Positions 34,418 to 45,337 of a stretch of DNA of 64,000 nt are shown here, piece after piece (the first letter of the stretch is position 1; each line of letters starts with the position of its first letter). The notes under the pieces are model-generated. The model was not told the origin of the DNA. It did no database searches and saw only the letters and a list, made by a program, of their open reading frames with translations. The DNA comes from Acidobacteriota bacterium (GTDB taxonomy: Bacteria; Acidobacteriota; Blastocatellia; RBC074), in assembly GCA_016710075.1 (NCBI GenBank), contig JADJLO010000043.1, positions 124,001 through 188,000 on the forward strand, read 5' to 3'. Both the position numbers and the translations under genes were made by a program.

Positions 34418-36253
34418 ATGGCTGATCACCACGAAGAAGAACAATTAGGGAAAATATACGATTCCAAAGTCGCCGGACGTCTGTTCAGTTACCTGTCGCC
34501 ATACAAGCGAATGGTCTTTGTCGCGCTGCTTTTGACCATCGCCCTGAACCTCGTGCGCCAGATCGGACCGCTCCTGACCAAATGGACCATCGACGATTAT
34601 GTCAGGCCGGCGGCTGAAAAAGCCATCTCTCTCGATGATGCCTTCAGCGGCATAGCCATACTGACAGCGGCTTACCTGCTCTCGCTGCTGTTCATTCTCG
34701 GAGTCGGATATTTTCAGGATGTCATGCTCAATACGATCGGCCAGCGTGTCATGTACGATCTGCGTGCCGAGATATTCAAAAAGCTTCAGACCATTGAACT
34801 TGCCTATTACGACAACAATCCGGTCGGTCGACTGATCACGAGGCTGACCACCGACGTCGATTCACTCAACGAGCTTTTCACTTCGGGGCTGGTAGAGGTG
34901 CTCGGAGACATCGTGCTCATCTCGGGCGCTCTCGGCATGATGCTATATTTCAACTGGAAACTGGCTATCGTCTCGCTCATGGTCGTTCCGCTGCTCGGGG
35001 CGGCTACAGCATGGTTCCGGCGCGGCGCCCGCGTCGGCTTCAGACAGGTGAGAACCAGAATCGCCCGGCTCAATGCCTTCACTCAGGAGCATATTTCAGG
35101 CGCCCAGGTCGTCCAGCTCTTCAATCGCGAAGAGAAAGCCCTTGCCCAGTTCTCCGAGATCAATGCCGCTCACCGGCAGGCCAATATCGACACCATTTTC
35201 TATTACGCCGTATTTTATCCGCTCGTCAATCTGATCTCCGCCGTGGGCATCGCCGCCATAGTCTGGTACGGAGGCGGTCAGGTCATTCAGAACGCAATAA
35301 CCATCGGCACACTCGTCGCTTTCCTTCAATATACTCAGCGTCTCTGGCAACCGGTGCAGGATATCAGCGATAAATACAATATTTTTCAGGCGGCCGTCGT
35401 CGCCAGCGAACGCATCTTCAAACTGCTCGATACTCCGAATTCAATTGAAAGCCCTCAAAGTCCTCAGTCACCGAGGACGGGCGACAGGGCTCTTGGGCGC
35501 ATCGAATTCCGAAACGTCTGGTTTGCCTACAAGCCAGATGAATGGGTTCTCAGGGACGTCTCCTTCGCCGTCGAACCCGGAGAGTCTGTCGCTCTCGTCG
35601 GCCATACCGGCTCGGGAAAGACCACCATCACCAACCTCCTCATGAGGTTTTACGATATTCAACGCGGAGAGATACTGCTTGACGGCATCGATATCCGATT
35701 GTGGGATCTGAAAATCCTGCGCGAAAATTTTGCAGTCGTCCTCCAGGATGTCTTTCTCTTTTCCGGCGACATCTCGACCAATATCCGCCTGGGAAACAAG
35801 AACATTACAGAAGACCGGATTGAATGGGCCGCACGTGAAGTCCACGCCGATCGTTTTATCGATAAATTGCCTGAAAAGTTCGCGACTCCAGTCCGCGAAC
35901 GCGGCGCCGGATTTTCCGTCGGGCAGAAACAGCTTGTCTCATTCGCTCGCGCTCTGGCTTTCGATCCGCGCATTCTCGTTCTGGATGAGGCCACTTCGAG
36001 CATAGATACCGAAACCGAACAACTGATCCAGCAGGCAATCGAGCGTGTCATGACCGATCGAACCTCCATCATCATCGCTCACAGGCTTTCGACAATTCAA
36101 AAGGTCGACAAGATCATCGTTCTTCACAAGGGCGAGATCAGAGAAATGGGAGATCACCAGTCATTACTCGCTCACCGCGGGCTCTATTTCAAGCTTTATC
36201 AGCTTCAATACAAGGAGCAGACCACAGAGTTTTCCGGTGTCCACGGTGACTGA
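34418..36253 (+). CDS. ABC exporter half-transporter, partner subunit (MdlB-like)
   Basis: A 611-residue exporter: membrane domain about 25-330, Walker A GHTGSGKTT near 394, altered signature FSVGQKQ near 499 (instead of LSGGQ), Walker B LVLDEATSSID near 518 with the catalytic glutamate. The pattern is complementary to the preceding gene: one subunit has the good signature, the other the good glutamate, so one of the two ATP sites is complete in the heterodimer. It is the classic MdlAB/BmrCD/TM287-288 layout. Confidence 0.9.
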   Translation: MADHHEEEQLGKIYDSKVAGRLFSYLSPYKRMVFVALLLTIALNLVRQIGPLLTKWTIDDYVRPAAEKAISLDDAFSGIAILTAAYLLSLLFILGVGYFQDVMLNTIGQRVMYDLRAEIFKKLQTIELAYYDNNPVGRLITRLTTDVDSLNELFTSGLVEVLGDIVLISGALGMMLYFNWKLAIVSLMVVPLLGAATAWFRRGARVGFRQVRTRIARLNAFTQEHISGAQVVQLFNREEKALAQFSEINAAHRQANIDTIFYYAVFYPLVNLISAVGIAAIVWYGGGQVIQNAITIGTLVAFLQYTQRLWQPVQDISDKYNIFQAAVVASERIFKLLDTPNSIESPQSPQSPRTGDRALGRIEFRNVWFAYKPDEWVLRDVSFAVEPGESVALVGHTGSGKTTITNLLMRFYDIQRGEILLDGIDIRLWDLKILRENFAVVLQDVFLFSGDISTNIRLGNKNITEDRIEWAAREVHADRFIDKLPEKFATPVRERGAGFSVGQKQLVSFARALAFDPRILVLDEATSSIDTETEQLIQQAIERVMTDRTSIIIAHRLSTIQKVDKIIVLHKGEIREMGDHQSLLAHRGLYFKLYQLQYKEQTTEFSGVHGD

Positions 36254-36449
36254 ATTATTAGCCGGGACTAAGTATTTTTCGCCCCGGATCATGGATTTTA
36301 ATGTGATGGGAATATCAATTGACGAAGCAGGATCACTTGTGTAATATGCCCACTTGTTCGGTGCGGATCGAGAATCCGCATTGCACATCAACCGAGCGAC
36401 AGAAGTATTCCTCCTTCGCCTCAGAACTTCTGAACCGCATCGTAAAATA

Positions 36450-36526
<77 letters not shown>

Positions 36527-36711
36527 CCTTAAAAATGCTTGACGCCGCCGCCCCATTTTTGATTTCCCCAGTTTAATGACACTTTTACAACTGCACACAA
36601 ACAGACTTGAAATTAATAACTGAAGAATGGGTTGAGGACTATTGATAGTCAGTTAATCCAGTCTTCGGTATCCAGTGTGCCTCGACAATAATAATAAGGA
36701 GTAGTAAGCAT

Positions 36712-39700
36712 ATGTCTGTTTCGAGGGGCTTTTTCCTCATTAGATCTCTCTTAAATTCCCGTAAGCAATCAACATTTGTCAGAATAGTTCTGCCCGCACT
36801 TCTGGTTGCAGTATTACTGAGTCTGATAGGCTTCACAGCAAGGTTTAGCGGGTTGGGACTTGCGGCATTTAGTGAAGCGGGCGGTGGAGAAGCCGGCGGA
36901 TATCATCAAGTGAGGCCGATGAGGCCGGAAAATTCAGAAAATTCAGTTTCAAAAAGAAGAGTGAGCAGCCTCGGCCCGGTTTTGGGTGCAGGCAGAACGG
37001 CATTTGGCTTTGAGCCGTTTCAGGGATGCACGCTGGATTGCACAGCGACGGTGCCGGCGAATGGAGGGGTGGGCAATCCGGTCAATTTTCAGTCAACGGC
37101 AAACGCACAGGGATGCCCGACGCAGCCGATATACGACTGGAATTTCGGCGATGGATCAGCCCGATCGAATCAGCAGAATCCATCAAAGACCTACAATTCA
37201 GCGGGCACATATCCCTGGACCCTGACGGTCAGTGTCAATACGGGGACCACGCTGATCAACACCGTTGCAGGTGGATTTGGCGAGGGGGATCAGGCAAGCA
37301 AGGCTCCATTCGGAAATCCTGTCGCAATCGCGCGCGATCCGCAGGGACGAGGCGTCTTTGTAGCGACCGTTATTGGCGGTTACAACCTGATCAGGTTCAT
37401 CAATACGACTGCGGCAGATGTTAGTCTGGCCGGTCGAGTCATTCAGCCCGGGACAGTCAGGACAGTTGCTGGTGGAGGCTTCGAACTTGGCGAGAATTCC
37501 TCAGCGCTTCAGACCGATGTCGGTAACATCACGGGCCTCGGCGTCAGCTCAAACGGAAATATTCTTTATTATCTTAATCAGGTTGATGGTAACGTCAGGG
37601 CGATAAACCTGTCGACCAGCAATATTACGGTAGCCGGACAGACTGTCAGTCAGGGCAATGTCGGCACGCTCTCCGCCCAATTCGGTGGCAATGTAAACGG
37701 TCTGACTGTCAATCCCACCTCTGGTGATGTCTTTGTGGCAGATGCCAGTCCCGGAATAAATAAAGTCTACAAGATTGACAATGCCGGAAACAAAACGGAA
37801 GTAGCGGGCAATGGTTCTACAACCACCAAGGCGGACGACGTTTTTTCAGGCGGCAACGCGTTAAACGTCCCGCTCCTGCAGCCTCGCGGGCTTGCAATTG
37901 ATGGTTCCGGAAATCTGATCATTGCCGATACTGGTCATTACCGGGTTATCAGAGTCGACGGTGGAGGCACTGCGACGCTTGTTAATCAGTACTCCATACA
38001 GGGCGGCATCAATCCCTACCCGACAGGTCTGGCAGTCCAGGGCGCCAATATCTATGCTGCCAATGGAAATCAACAAACCGTCACAAGGCTGACCAACGGA
38101 TTTACGACATTGGCCGGAAGCACCATCTGCGACTATTCAAACACAAATTGCGGTGATGGTGGAGCAGCCGGACAGGCAGGCTTCTATTTCCTTGGAAGCA
38201 CCGGCACTCCGCCGCTTGCCGGACTCGCGCCTCATCCTTCAGGCTTGTTCATCCTCGATCAGGGGATCACGGGCAAGGGAAGAGTGCGCTTCCTCAACCT
38301 GACCGGCGGTACCGTAACCATAGCCGGAATCAATGTTCTGGCCGGAGCCATCGATACGATAGCCGGCAATGGACTTGCGACGCCTTATGATGGTGGTCTT
38401 GCCACAGGTTCGACATTCAGCTCTCCGGTTGGAATGACGCTGGATAATAACGGCAATATGTGGGTTTCGGACACACTCAGTGCAAAACTCCGTTTCATCA
38501 ATCGCGGCGCCAGCGCCACGACCATCTTCCCGAATACCGATGCCTCGCAGGTTGTCCCTGCCGGCAGTATCGTCACGGTCAACAAGGATGTCGGTTCTGG
38601 AGCCGGAGATGGAGTTACCGCCAACAAAGCAGGATTTGACAGTCCGCAGGGGCTTTTTGCAACAGCCAACGGCATCTATGTTGCAGATTCCAAGAGCGGG
38701 CCGACCGTGCCTTTGCAGGTAAGCGGTCGTCGCACGAGTCTGATACGATTCATCAACACTACTGCAGCGCCGGTGACAATCTTCCCGGGGTCTCCTTCAG
38801 CGATCACAATTCCTGCCGGACAGATCGCCAAGATAGCCGGCGGAGGTGAATCAGCAAATACCAATGGCGACAACAGCTTTGCGCTCAATGCCAAGTTCAT
38901 TGGCGCCTCTGATATTGTCGTCACCTCGAATGGGACAATTTTTGTCGCCGATGTCGGGCAGAAAGCCGTCCGTAAGATTGACGGGAATACTGGTATCGTT
39001 ACGAGCCTGACACTTCCTGCGGCTCAATATACCGGACTCGGGCTCGATTCTACCGGCCGTCTTTACATCGCAAACTACGATGGCGGCACGATACTTCGCG
39101 AGAACAGCACCGGCAGCGGAACCTTTTCATCGATGGTCGGAAGTCTGACCAAACCCCGCGATGTGGCGGTTGGATCTGACGGCACGGCTTATGTCACCGT
39201 CGCCCCGGCTTCCAGAGCTGCGGGAAATCATCAGATCTACGCAGTCTCTTCAAATGGCACCCCGTCGATCATAGCCGGTGGGGGGCCCGGCTTCGGAGGT
39301 GATGGCGGAGTAGCGACAAGTGCGATGATCAACATTTCGCCTTCCGAACTTGTGGTCGGCAGCGGCACCACCAACCAGCTTCCGCAAACGGTCAATATTG
39401 CTGTCAGATCTAATGGCGATGTTTTCTTTGCGGACACCAATAACAATCGCATTCGCCAGTTGAGCCAGAACATGGTTACGTGTGTCAAGACCGGCTCGAT
39501 TGTTATCGCCGGAAATAACCCTGTTCCACAGTTGACCAGTCTGTCACCAAACAACAAACTGATCGACTCTGCAGCCTTCGATCTGGTAATTACCGGTTCC
39601 GGGTTTATCCCGGCATCTGTTATCAAGTGGAACGGTCAGAACAGGCCGACAACTTTCAACAGCGGAACTCAGATTGTTGCTGCGATTCCGGCGACCGACC

Positions 39701-41598
39701 TGTTAAATGCCGGTAATGTGAGCGTTACCGTCTTTAATCCCACACCCGGCGGCGGTACTTCGAATACTTTGACATTTACGGTAATAGCGCCAAATCCTGT
39801 GCCGCAGATTACGACAATCAGTCCGAATACGGCAGTTGAAAGCAGTCCAAGCTTTACCCTGACCGTCAACGGCACCGGATTTGTTTCAGGTTCAGTCGTG
39901 CGATGGGACGGTCAGGACAGGCCGACAACCTTTGTCAACGCCACTCAATTGACGGCAGCAATTCAGTCATCAGATCTGAGTGGCACGGGAATCGCGAGCG
40001 TATCCGTTTTCAGCCCTCTACCGGGAGGCGGAATATCCAACATTCTTAATTTTTCGATTACGGCGGCCAACAATCCGGCTCCGACTCTGACTTCGATCTC
40101 TCCCAGTTCAGGGGTTGCGGGTGGAACGGATTTCAATCTGACCGTTAACGGGACCAATTTTGTTGCTACCTCAAAGGTACGCTGGAACGGAGCGGATCGA
40201 TCCACCACATTTGTCAACGCGACTCAACTGGTTGCCGTCATTGGCGCCGGAGACATCGGGGCTCAGGGAACGGCCCAGGTTACAGTCTTTTCGCCGACAC
40301 CAGGCGGAGGCGTGACTGCGGCCCTGACCTTCACCATCAATGCGCCGTCTCCAACATTGAGCAGCATGAGTCCGAATAATGCCGTGGCCGGCGGAGCGGC
40401 TTTCACTCTGACTGCCAACGGCACCAACTTCGTCTCTTCATCGAAGGTGCGATGGAACGGTCAGGATCGGTCTACCACGTTCATTAACTCGACACAGTTG
40501 ACTGCGACCATTCTGCCTTCGGATATTCCGAGCGCAGGGACGGCACAGGTCACCGTGTTCACTCCAACACCGGGCGGGGGCACTTCCTCGGCATTGACCT
40601 TTACGATCAATCCGGCGCCGACGCCGCCGGTCATGTCCAACCTCAATCCGGGCATCGTTACCTTCGGAGGAGCGGCTTTCACTCTGACGGTGAATGGCAG
40701 CAATTTCGTTAACGGAGCGGTGGTCAGGGTCAATGGAACCGCACGGACGACGACCTTCGTCAGCGCTACTCAGGTGACTGCGGCGATACCTGCCACGGAT
40801 ATCGCCTCAGCTACCAACCTGATAATTACTGCTATCAACCCTGGAAGCACTGTCTCGAACAGCCTGACATTGCCGGTTGTTTCTCCTCTGGCGAACCTTT
40901 CGGCTGCCAGTTTCTCAGCGACGCCCCTTGCTCCCAACTCTATTGTTGCGATGTTTGGAGCAGGGCTGACTACGGGAAGCGTCTTTGAAGTTCCAGTGCC
41001 TTTGCCGACGATTCTTCTAGGTACCAAGGTCGTAGTCAAAGACAGTGCCGGAGTCGAAAGGGACGCTCCGCTGTTCATCATATCTCCTGGCCAGATCAAC
41101 TATCTGATGCCTTCGGGAACAGCTCAGGGAACCGCGACGATCTCTGTTATCACCAACAATGTGATCACCGGGTACGGTCAGGTGCTGATTTCGAACCTTG
41201 CGCCGGGAATATTCAGCGCCAATTCCAGCGGAGCAGGTGTCGCGGCAGCATACGCCATCAAAGTCGTGGGCACTAATCAGATATTACAATTCCTGTTTGA
41301 GGATGGGCCCGGAGGCAAGGTTCCAGTCCCGATCGATCTGGGAGCTCCATCGGATCAGGTGTTCGTCGTTTTATTTGGCACCGGCTTCCGGACAAACTCA
41401 GGTTTGGGCGGAGTCAATGTCAAGATCAACGGCACTACAGTAGGGGTGGATTATGCGGGGTTGTCGCCTGATTACGTGGGCCTCGACCAGATCAACCTTA
41501 AACCTTTGCCGAGGTCTCTGATCGGAGCTGGTGTCTCTAACATTGTCATCACAATCGACGGCAAGGTGGTCAATACAGTTCAAATCGCTATCAAGTAA
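36712..41598 (+). CDS. Giant secreted PKD/NHL/TIG-repeat protein with Solibacter-type C-terminus
   Basis: A 1628-residue exported protein. A basic start and hydrophobic segment (about 24-50) give the signal or anchor. A PKD-like domain at about 105-176 contains YDWNFGDGS. Some 750 residues of NHL-like beta-propeller follow, with phrases such as GLAIDGSGNLIIADTGHYR and GVATSAMINISPS. Five IPT/TIG immunoglobulin-like repeats lie at about 938-1390, and the last 230 residues (FSATPLAPNSIVAMFGAGL, ISPGQINYLMPSGTA) are the TIGR03437 domain typical of Acidobacteriota. No enzyme motif is seen; a surface adhesion or scaffold role is inferred. AAGGAG is 10 bases before the ATG, and a strong terminator follows. 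Confidence 0.88.
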   Translation: MSVSRGFFLIRSLLNSRKQSTFVRIVLPALLVAVLLSLIGFTARFSGLGLAAFSEAGGGEAGGYHQVRPMRPENSENSVSKRRVSSLGPVLGAGRTAFGFEPFQGCTLDCTATVPANGGVGNPVNFQSTANAQGCPTQPIYDWNFGDGSARSNQQNPSKTYNSAGTYPWTLTVSVNTGTTLINTVAGGFGEGDQASKAPFGNPVAIARDPQGRGVFVATVIGGYNLIRFINTTAADVSLAGRVIQPGTVRTVAGGGFELGENSSALQTDVGNITGLGVSSNGNILYYLNQVDGNVRAINLSTSNITVAGQTVSQGNVGTLSAQFGGNVNGLTVNPTSGDVFVADASPGINKVYKIDNAGNKTEVAGNGSTTTKADDVFSGGNALNVPLLQPRGLAIDGSGNLIIADTGHYRVIRVDGGGTATLVNQYSIQGGINPYPTGLAVQGANIYAANGNQQTVTRLTNGFTTLAGSTICDYSNTNCGDGGAAGQAGFYFLGSTGTPPLAGLAPHPSGLFILDQGITGKGRVRFLNLTGGTVTIAGINVLAGAIDTIAGNGLATPYDGGLATGSTFSSPVGMTLDNNGNMWVSDTLSAKLRFINRGASATTIFPNTDASQVVPAGSIVTVNKDVGSGAGDGVTANKAGFDSPQGLFATANGIYVADSKSGPTVPLQVSGRRTSLIRFINTTAAPVTIFPGSPSAITIPAGQIAKIAGGGESANTNGDNSFALNAKFIGASDIVVTSNGTIFVADVGQKAVRKIDGNTGIVTSLTLPAAQYTGLGLDSTGRLYIANYDGGTILRENSTGSGTFSSMVGSLTKPRDVAVGSDGTAYVTVAPASRAAGNHQIYAVSSNGTPSIIAGGGPGFGGDGGVATSAMINISPSELVVGSGTTNQLPQTVNIAVRSNGDVFFADTNNNRIRQLSQNMVTCVKTGSIVIAGNNPVPQLTSLSPNNKLIDSAAFDLVITGSGFIPASVIKWNGQNRPTTFNSGTQIVAAIPATDLLNAGNVSVTVFNPTPGGGTSNTLTFTVIAPNPVPQITTISPNTAVESSPSFTLTVNGTGFVSGSVVRWDGQDRPTTFVNATQLTAAIQSSDLSGTGIASVSVFSPLPGGGISNILNFSITAANNPAPTLTSISPSSGVAGGTDFNLTVNGTNFVATSKVRWNGADRSTTFVNATQLVAVIGAGDIGAQGTAQVTVFSPTPGGGVTAALTFTINAPSPTLSSMSPNNAVAGGAAFTLTANGTNFVSSSKVRWNGQDRSTTFINSTQLTATILPSDIPSAGTAQVTVFTPTPGGGTSSALTFTINPAPTPPVMSNLNPGIVTFGGAAFTLTVNGSNFVNGAVVRVNGTARTTTFVSATQVTAAIPATDIASATNLIITAINPGSTVSNSLTLPVVSPLANLSAASFSATPLAPNSIVAMFGAGLTTGSVFEVPVPLPTILLGTKVVVKDSAGVERDAPLFIISPGQINYLMPSGTAQGTATISVITNNVITGYGQVLISNLAPGIFSANSSGAGVAAAYAIKVVGTNQILQFLFEDGPGGKVPVPIDLGAPSDQVFVVLFGTGFRTNSGLGGVNVKINGTTVGVDYAGLSPDYVGLDQINLKPLPRSLIGAGVSNIVITIDGKVVNTVQIAIK
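39523..40870 (+). repeat. Five tandem TIG-domain coding repeats
   Basis: Five units of about 90 codons inside the giant gene. Each starts with a form of LTSLSPN and contains FTLTVNGTNF, VRWNGQDRSTTF, TQLTA and TPGGG motifs. The third and fourth units are the most alike; the fifth is shorter and more divergent. Such repeats can expand or contract by recombination. Confidence 0.8.
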
Positions 41599-41625
41599 CC
41601 ACGTCATTATCAGGTTACGGATCTG

Positions 41626-41674
41626 ACGGGACAGGAGCAGGAACTTTGATGTTCTTCCTCCTGTCCCGTTTTTT
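41626..41674 (+). terminator. Rho-independent terminator after the giant gene
   Basis: Perfect 12-base stem ACGGGACAGGAG (41626-41637) with CTCCTGTCCCGT (41658-41669), loop of 20 bases, then a run of six T (41669-41674). It lies 28 bases after the stop codon. Confidence 0.85.
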
Positions 41675-41770
41675 ATTCAATCAGCAATTTCTCATTGATC
41701 TCTGGTACGACAATCTAATATCGACTGACGGTACTTCACTGACCCGACTTAACAGTTTAGACTTCCGGTT

Positions 41771-44324
41771 ATGGAGACCAGAAGGGAAAACCTGCTCAGC
41801 TATCTGCCTGATTTTATTGGCAGGGGTGATGAGACGGCATTCGGCCATCAATCGGGTTTGAGGATGATCCGGTGGAGCTACCGTCAACTCGCCACAACAT
41901 CGTTTCAGGTAGCCAGGTTTCTGGAAAGCCGGGGAATTGAAAAAGGCGATCGAGTGATCATCTGGTCGGAGAACAGGCCCGAATGGGTTGCGGCTTTCTG
42001 GGGATGCCTTTTAATGGGAGCGATCGTCGTTCCTCTCGATGAGCAAAGTTCGACTGATTTCATAGAGCGTATCGACAAGCAGGTGAAATCAAAACTGATC
42101 CTGCTTGGAGACGAGCAGTCATCAGCGCCGTTTTCCAGCATGGAAGTTATCAGGTTGTCGGAACTGGCTGAACTCGCCGCGGATCTGTCGTCAGATGCAT
42201 ACAACTGCGTGACCATCCTGCCTGATGATCTGGCCGAGATAATCTTTACATCGGGGACGACGGCGGAGCCGAAAGGTGTCTGTCTGTCGCATCGCAACCT
42301 GCTGGCCAATCTGCTGCCGCTCGAAAAAGAGATCAACCGGTTCAGAATGCTGGAGAGGCTTGTTCATCCGCTCAGGTTTCTCTGCCTGCTGCCTCTGAGC
42401 CACGTATTCGGCCAGTTTATGGGAATGCTGGTTCCGCAGTTGCTCGGCGGTGAGGTCTGTTTTATGCAATCCCGGAATCCGGCTGAGATCATTTCGCTGA
42501 TCAGGCGCGAGAAAATCAATGTGGCTTCAGCGGTGCCGCGCCAGCTCGATACACTACGCCGCAAGATCGAAAACGATCTCGGTGCGGCCGGCCTGACAAG
42601 CGAATTCAGGGAAAAATTCGTTAGCGCCGACGGCAGGCATTTTCTGCGGCGCTGGTGGATGTTTCGAAGGCTTCACAAGCAATTCGGCTGGAGGTTTCTG
42701 GCGTTCATCAGCGGCGGCGCGACGCTCGATTCCGAAATCGAAAATTTCTGGCAGCGGCTGAGCTTCGCGGTGATTCAGGGTTACGGAATGACCGAGACGG
42801 CTTCGCTTATCAGCGTCAATCACCCATTTAAATCCAGTCGAGGATCCATTGGCAAGATTCTGCCCGGGCATGAAGTCAAAATCGATCAGGGTGGTGAGAT
42901 CATGGTGCGCGGAGATAACATCTCAGCCGGTTACTGGCAGGATGAAGTAAAGCCTCTCACGGGGGAAGAAGGCTGGTGGCGCACCGGAGATATCGCCGGC
43001 AAAGATGAAGAAGGCAATCTCTTTTTCAGGGGACGCAAAAAGGAACTGATAGTCACGGCCGCAGGGCTGAACATCTACCCTGAAGACCTCGAGGCGGCTT
43101 TGAATGACCAGCCTGAAGTGCGCGACAGTTGCGTATTTGGAGTGCAAACCCCGCATGGCCCCGAGCCGATGGCGGTCATTATGCTTCGCGAAGCAACAGC
43201 CGATCCGGCGGAAATAATTCGCCGGGCCAATACGAAATTGAATGTCTCGCAGCATATCCGCCAATGGCGCGTATGGGATGAGGCCGATTTTCCGCGTACA
43301 TCGACTCATAAGGTTAGAAAAGGCAGGGTCAGGGAACAGATTCTTGCAGATCAGCAGCCAAAACAAGCCAAACTGACAAAATCTGAAACTCTGAGCGACC
43401 TGATTGCCGGCGTTTCCGGTTTGAGTGCCGAATCTTTAAGGGACGAAACGAGACTGAGTTCTGATTTGAACCTCGATTCGTTGGGGCGCGTGGCACTGCT
43501 CGGCGCTCTGGAAGACCGGTATCAGGTTGAAATTGATGAATCGGCGATTACCAATGAAACAACAATAGCCGACATTGAGAAGATGATCAGCGAACGATCA
43601 GAGACCCGCAAGCCGGTTCAACAAACGCTGGGTGATTATCCTTATCCCCGCTGGGCGCTCAGATGGCCGGTCAGATGGCTTCGCTGGATTGCTTATTACC
43701 TGCTCGTAGTCCCTTTTCTAGTCGTGATGTGCCGGCCGAAAGTCAGAGGCAGGGAGTGGCTGCAGGCCTTGAGCGGACCCGCGCTTTTTTGTGGCCAACC
43801 ATATTTCAATGGTCGATCCGGCGATGATCATGCGGGCGTTGCCGATCAGATTCAGGCATCGCCTTGCCATAGCCATGGCCGGCGAGCGTTTGCGAGCCAT
43901 CAGGCAGAGCCGTGATGCCGAAAACCGTTTTTTGAGGCTCTTCGATCCGATCAGGTATCTTCTGGTAGTCATTGTTTTCAACGTCTTTCCATTGCCGCAA
44001 AAGAGCGGTTTCAGGCGCAGCTTCGCATATGCGGGAGAGGCGATGGATAAAGGCTATAGCGTACTTGTCTTTCCTGAAGGGCGGACGACGCAGGATGGGC
44101 GGATGAATCCTTTCATGTCAGGCACGGGATTGCTGGCTGAAAACCTGAATGTCCCTGTCGTCCCGATAAAGATCGAAGGGCTTTTCAACTTGAAGGCGGA
44201 GAAGCGGTATTTTTCTCCACCGGGCACCGTTACTGTGACAATTGGTGAGCCGGTTGTTTTCGAAAAGGGAACTGATCCTGCCGAGATCACCAAAAGGCTT
44301 GAGCAGGCAGTCAGGGACCTTTGA
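41771..44324 (+). pseudogene. Acyl-ligase / acyl carrier / PlsC acyltransferase fusion (Aas-like), frameshifted
   Basis: The first frame, 41771-43915, has an AMP-binding acyl ligase (TSGTTAEPKGV, GYGMTETAS, C-terminal STHKVRKGR) and then an acyl carrier domain with SDLNLDSLGRV and hydrophobic segments. It goes out of frame at a run of six T (43785-43790); removing one T continues directly into VANHISMVDPAMIM, the HxxxxD motif of a glycerophosphate-type acyltransferase, and FPEGRTTQDG, ending at 44324. As one protein (about 850 residues) it would activate a fatty acid, load it on its own carrier domain and transfer it to a lysolipid. Without the correction the acyltransferase could only start internally (ATG 43791). 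Confidence 0.82.
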
Positions 44325-44330
44325 ACCGAT

Positions 44331-45293
44331 CTAGTTCTGACCGCCGACCATCTCAAGAACCGCGCCCGCGTTGGCATTCATTTGAATCTCATCCCGGCCG
44401 GGCAGATGGATGGTGATTTGAGCCTGCGCCAGGCTGTTATTCGAGACTTCAAAGGTTAAGGAGCAGTCGGTCTTTGTATAGGGGATTTTTTGCAGGTTCT
44501 CGCCGCTGCCGTCGAACAAAGCGTTGACGGCCACCTTGTCCTTCGGATCGCTGCAGGTGAAGCTCCAGTGCATGCTCCCGCGTTCGCGAACCTCTTTTGA
44601 GAACTTCTTCATCGAATAGAGCCTGCCCTCGTGCCATAACAGGCCTTTGCGGAAATAGAATCCAAGTCCGATTTCATATTCCAGCGCCTCGAAAGTCGTA
44701 TGACTGCCGTCTTCATTGATCGAAAACGCGTGCGCCCACGACCAGAGGTTGCGATGACGGAAGCCGCAATTGTGCCCCTGCAGGCCATATCCCAGCGGGG
44801 TGCCCGTAAATTTACGCCCGTCGAAATTTATCTCGCCATCGAAAATTGCATCGGTATGAGGTGTTCTGGAAAACCCTATCCAGCCGACATCGCTCATTGA
44901 AAAACCGCTGGTCGAGTGATAGCGCAGATTCCAGTCAAGGTTATGACCATCGACTTGAATGCAGCCGGTGCAGCCGTCGTGAGTGATCAGATTAAGGCCG
45001 TGCTCAAGCCTGAATGCCTCGCCGCGATTGGTTAGTTGCAGGCCGTCCAGAGAGAAGCCCTGAATGAAACTCTGCGGTTTCCCTTCACGAGGAAACCATG
45101 TCGCCCATACCTGAAGGGGTTTTGTGCCGATGCTGCTGCAGCCGCCTCCATCCGGCCTGCCGATATTGGTCGTCAGGTATCTGAACCACCACGCACCGCT
45201 GCCGTCCGCCAACTGCAATTTGAAAAACCACACCTCGTATCGCCTGCTCATCGAAGGCCTGGTATAGACTTGATTGAGATTTTCCTGATTCAT
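44331..45293 (-). CDS. CrtC/AttH-like lipocalin-fold protein
   Basis: A 320-residue beta-rich protein without signal peptide. YEVWFFKLQLADGSGAWW, VGWIGFSRTPHTDA and the central block GLQGHNCGFRHRNLWSWAH resemble the AttH/CrtC (carotenoid hydratase) and tocopherol-cyclase-like lipocalin superfamily, which act on large hydrophobic molecules. The exact family is uncertain. It is the last gene of the minus-strand lipid cluster and converges on the Aas-like gene; its stop codon is TAG, six bases from that gene's end. Confidence 0.6.
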   Translation of the reverse strand: MNQENLNQVYTRPSMSRRYEVWFFKLQLADGSGAWWFRYLTTNIGRPDGGGCSSIGTKPLQVWATWFPREGKPQSFIQGFSLDGLQLTNRGEAFRLEHGLNLITHDGCTGCIQVDGHNLDWNLRYHSTSGFSMSDVGWIGFSRTPHTDAIFDGEINFDGRKFTGTPLGYGLQGHNCGFRHRNLWSWAHAFSINEDGSHTTFEALEYEIGLGFYFRKGLLWHEGRLYSMKKFSKEVRERGSMHWSFTCSDPKDKVAVNALFDGSGENLQKIPYTKTDCSLTFEVSNNSLAQAQITIHLPGRDEIQMNANAGAVLEMVGGQN

Positions 45294-45305
45294 AGTGAGA
45301 AGAAA

Positions 45306-45330
45306 AGATTACGAAACAGACGAAAAGATT
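45306..45330. repeat. Half copy of GATTACGAAACAGACGAAA repeat
   Basis: GATTACGAAACAGACGAAA followed by AGATTA between the PlsC and lipocalin-like genes. Same family as 26905-27060 and 47092-47235. Confidence 0.65.
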
Positions 45331-45337
45331 ATATGGG

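Noticed and set aside
36264..36296. CCGGG/CCCGG pairing after the ABC exporter as a terminator
   Set aside because: Only five pairs with a long loop and no T-run after it.
43785..43790. Programmed frameshift at the T6 run
   Set aside because: No downstream stimulatory structure or slippery heptamer pattern stands out, and similar shifts occur in many unrelated genes here.
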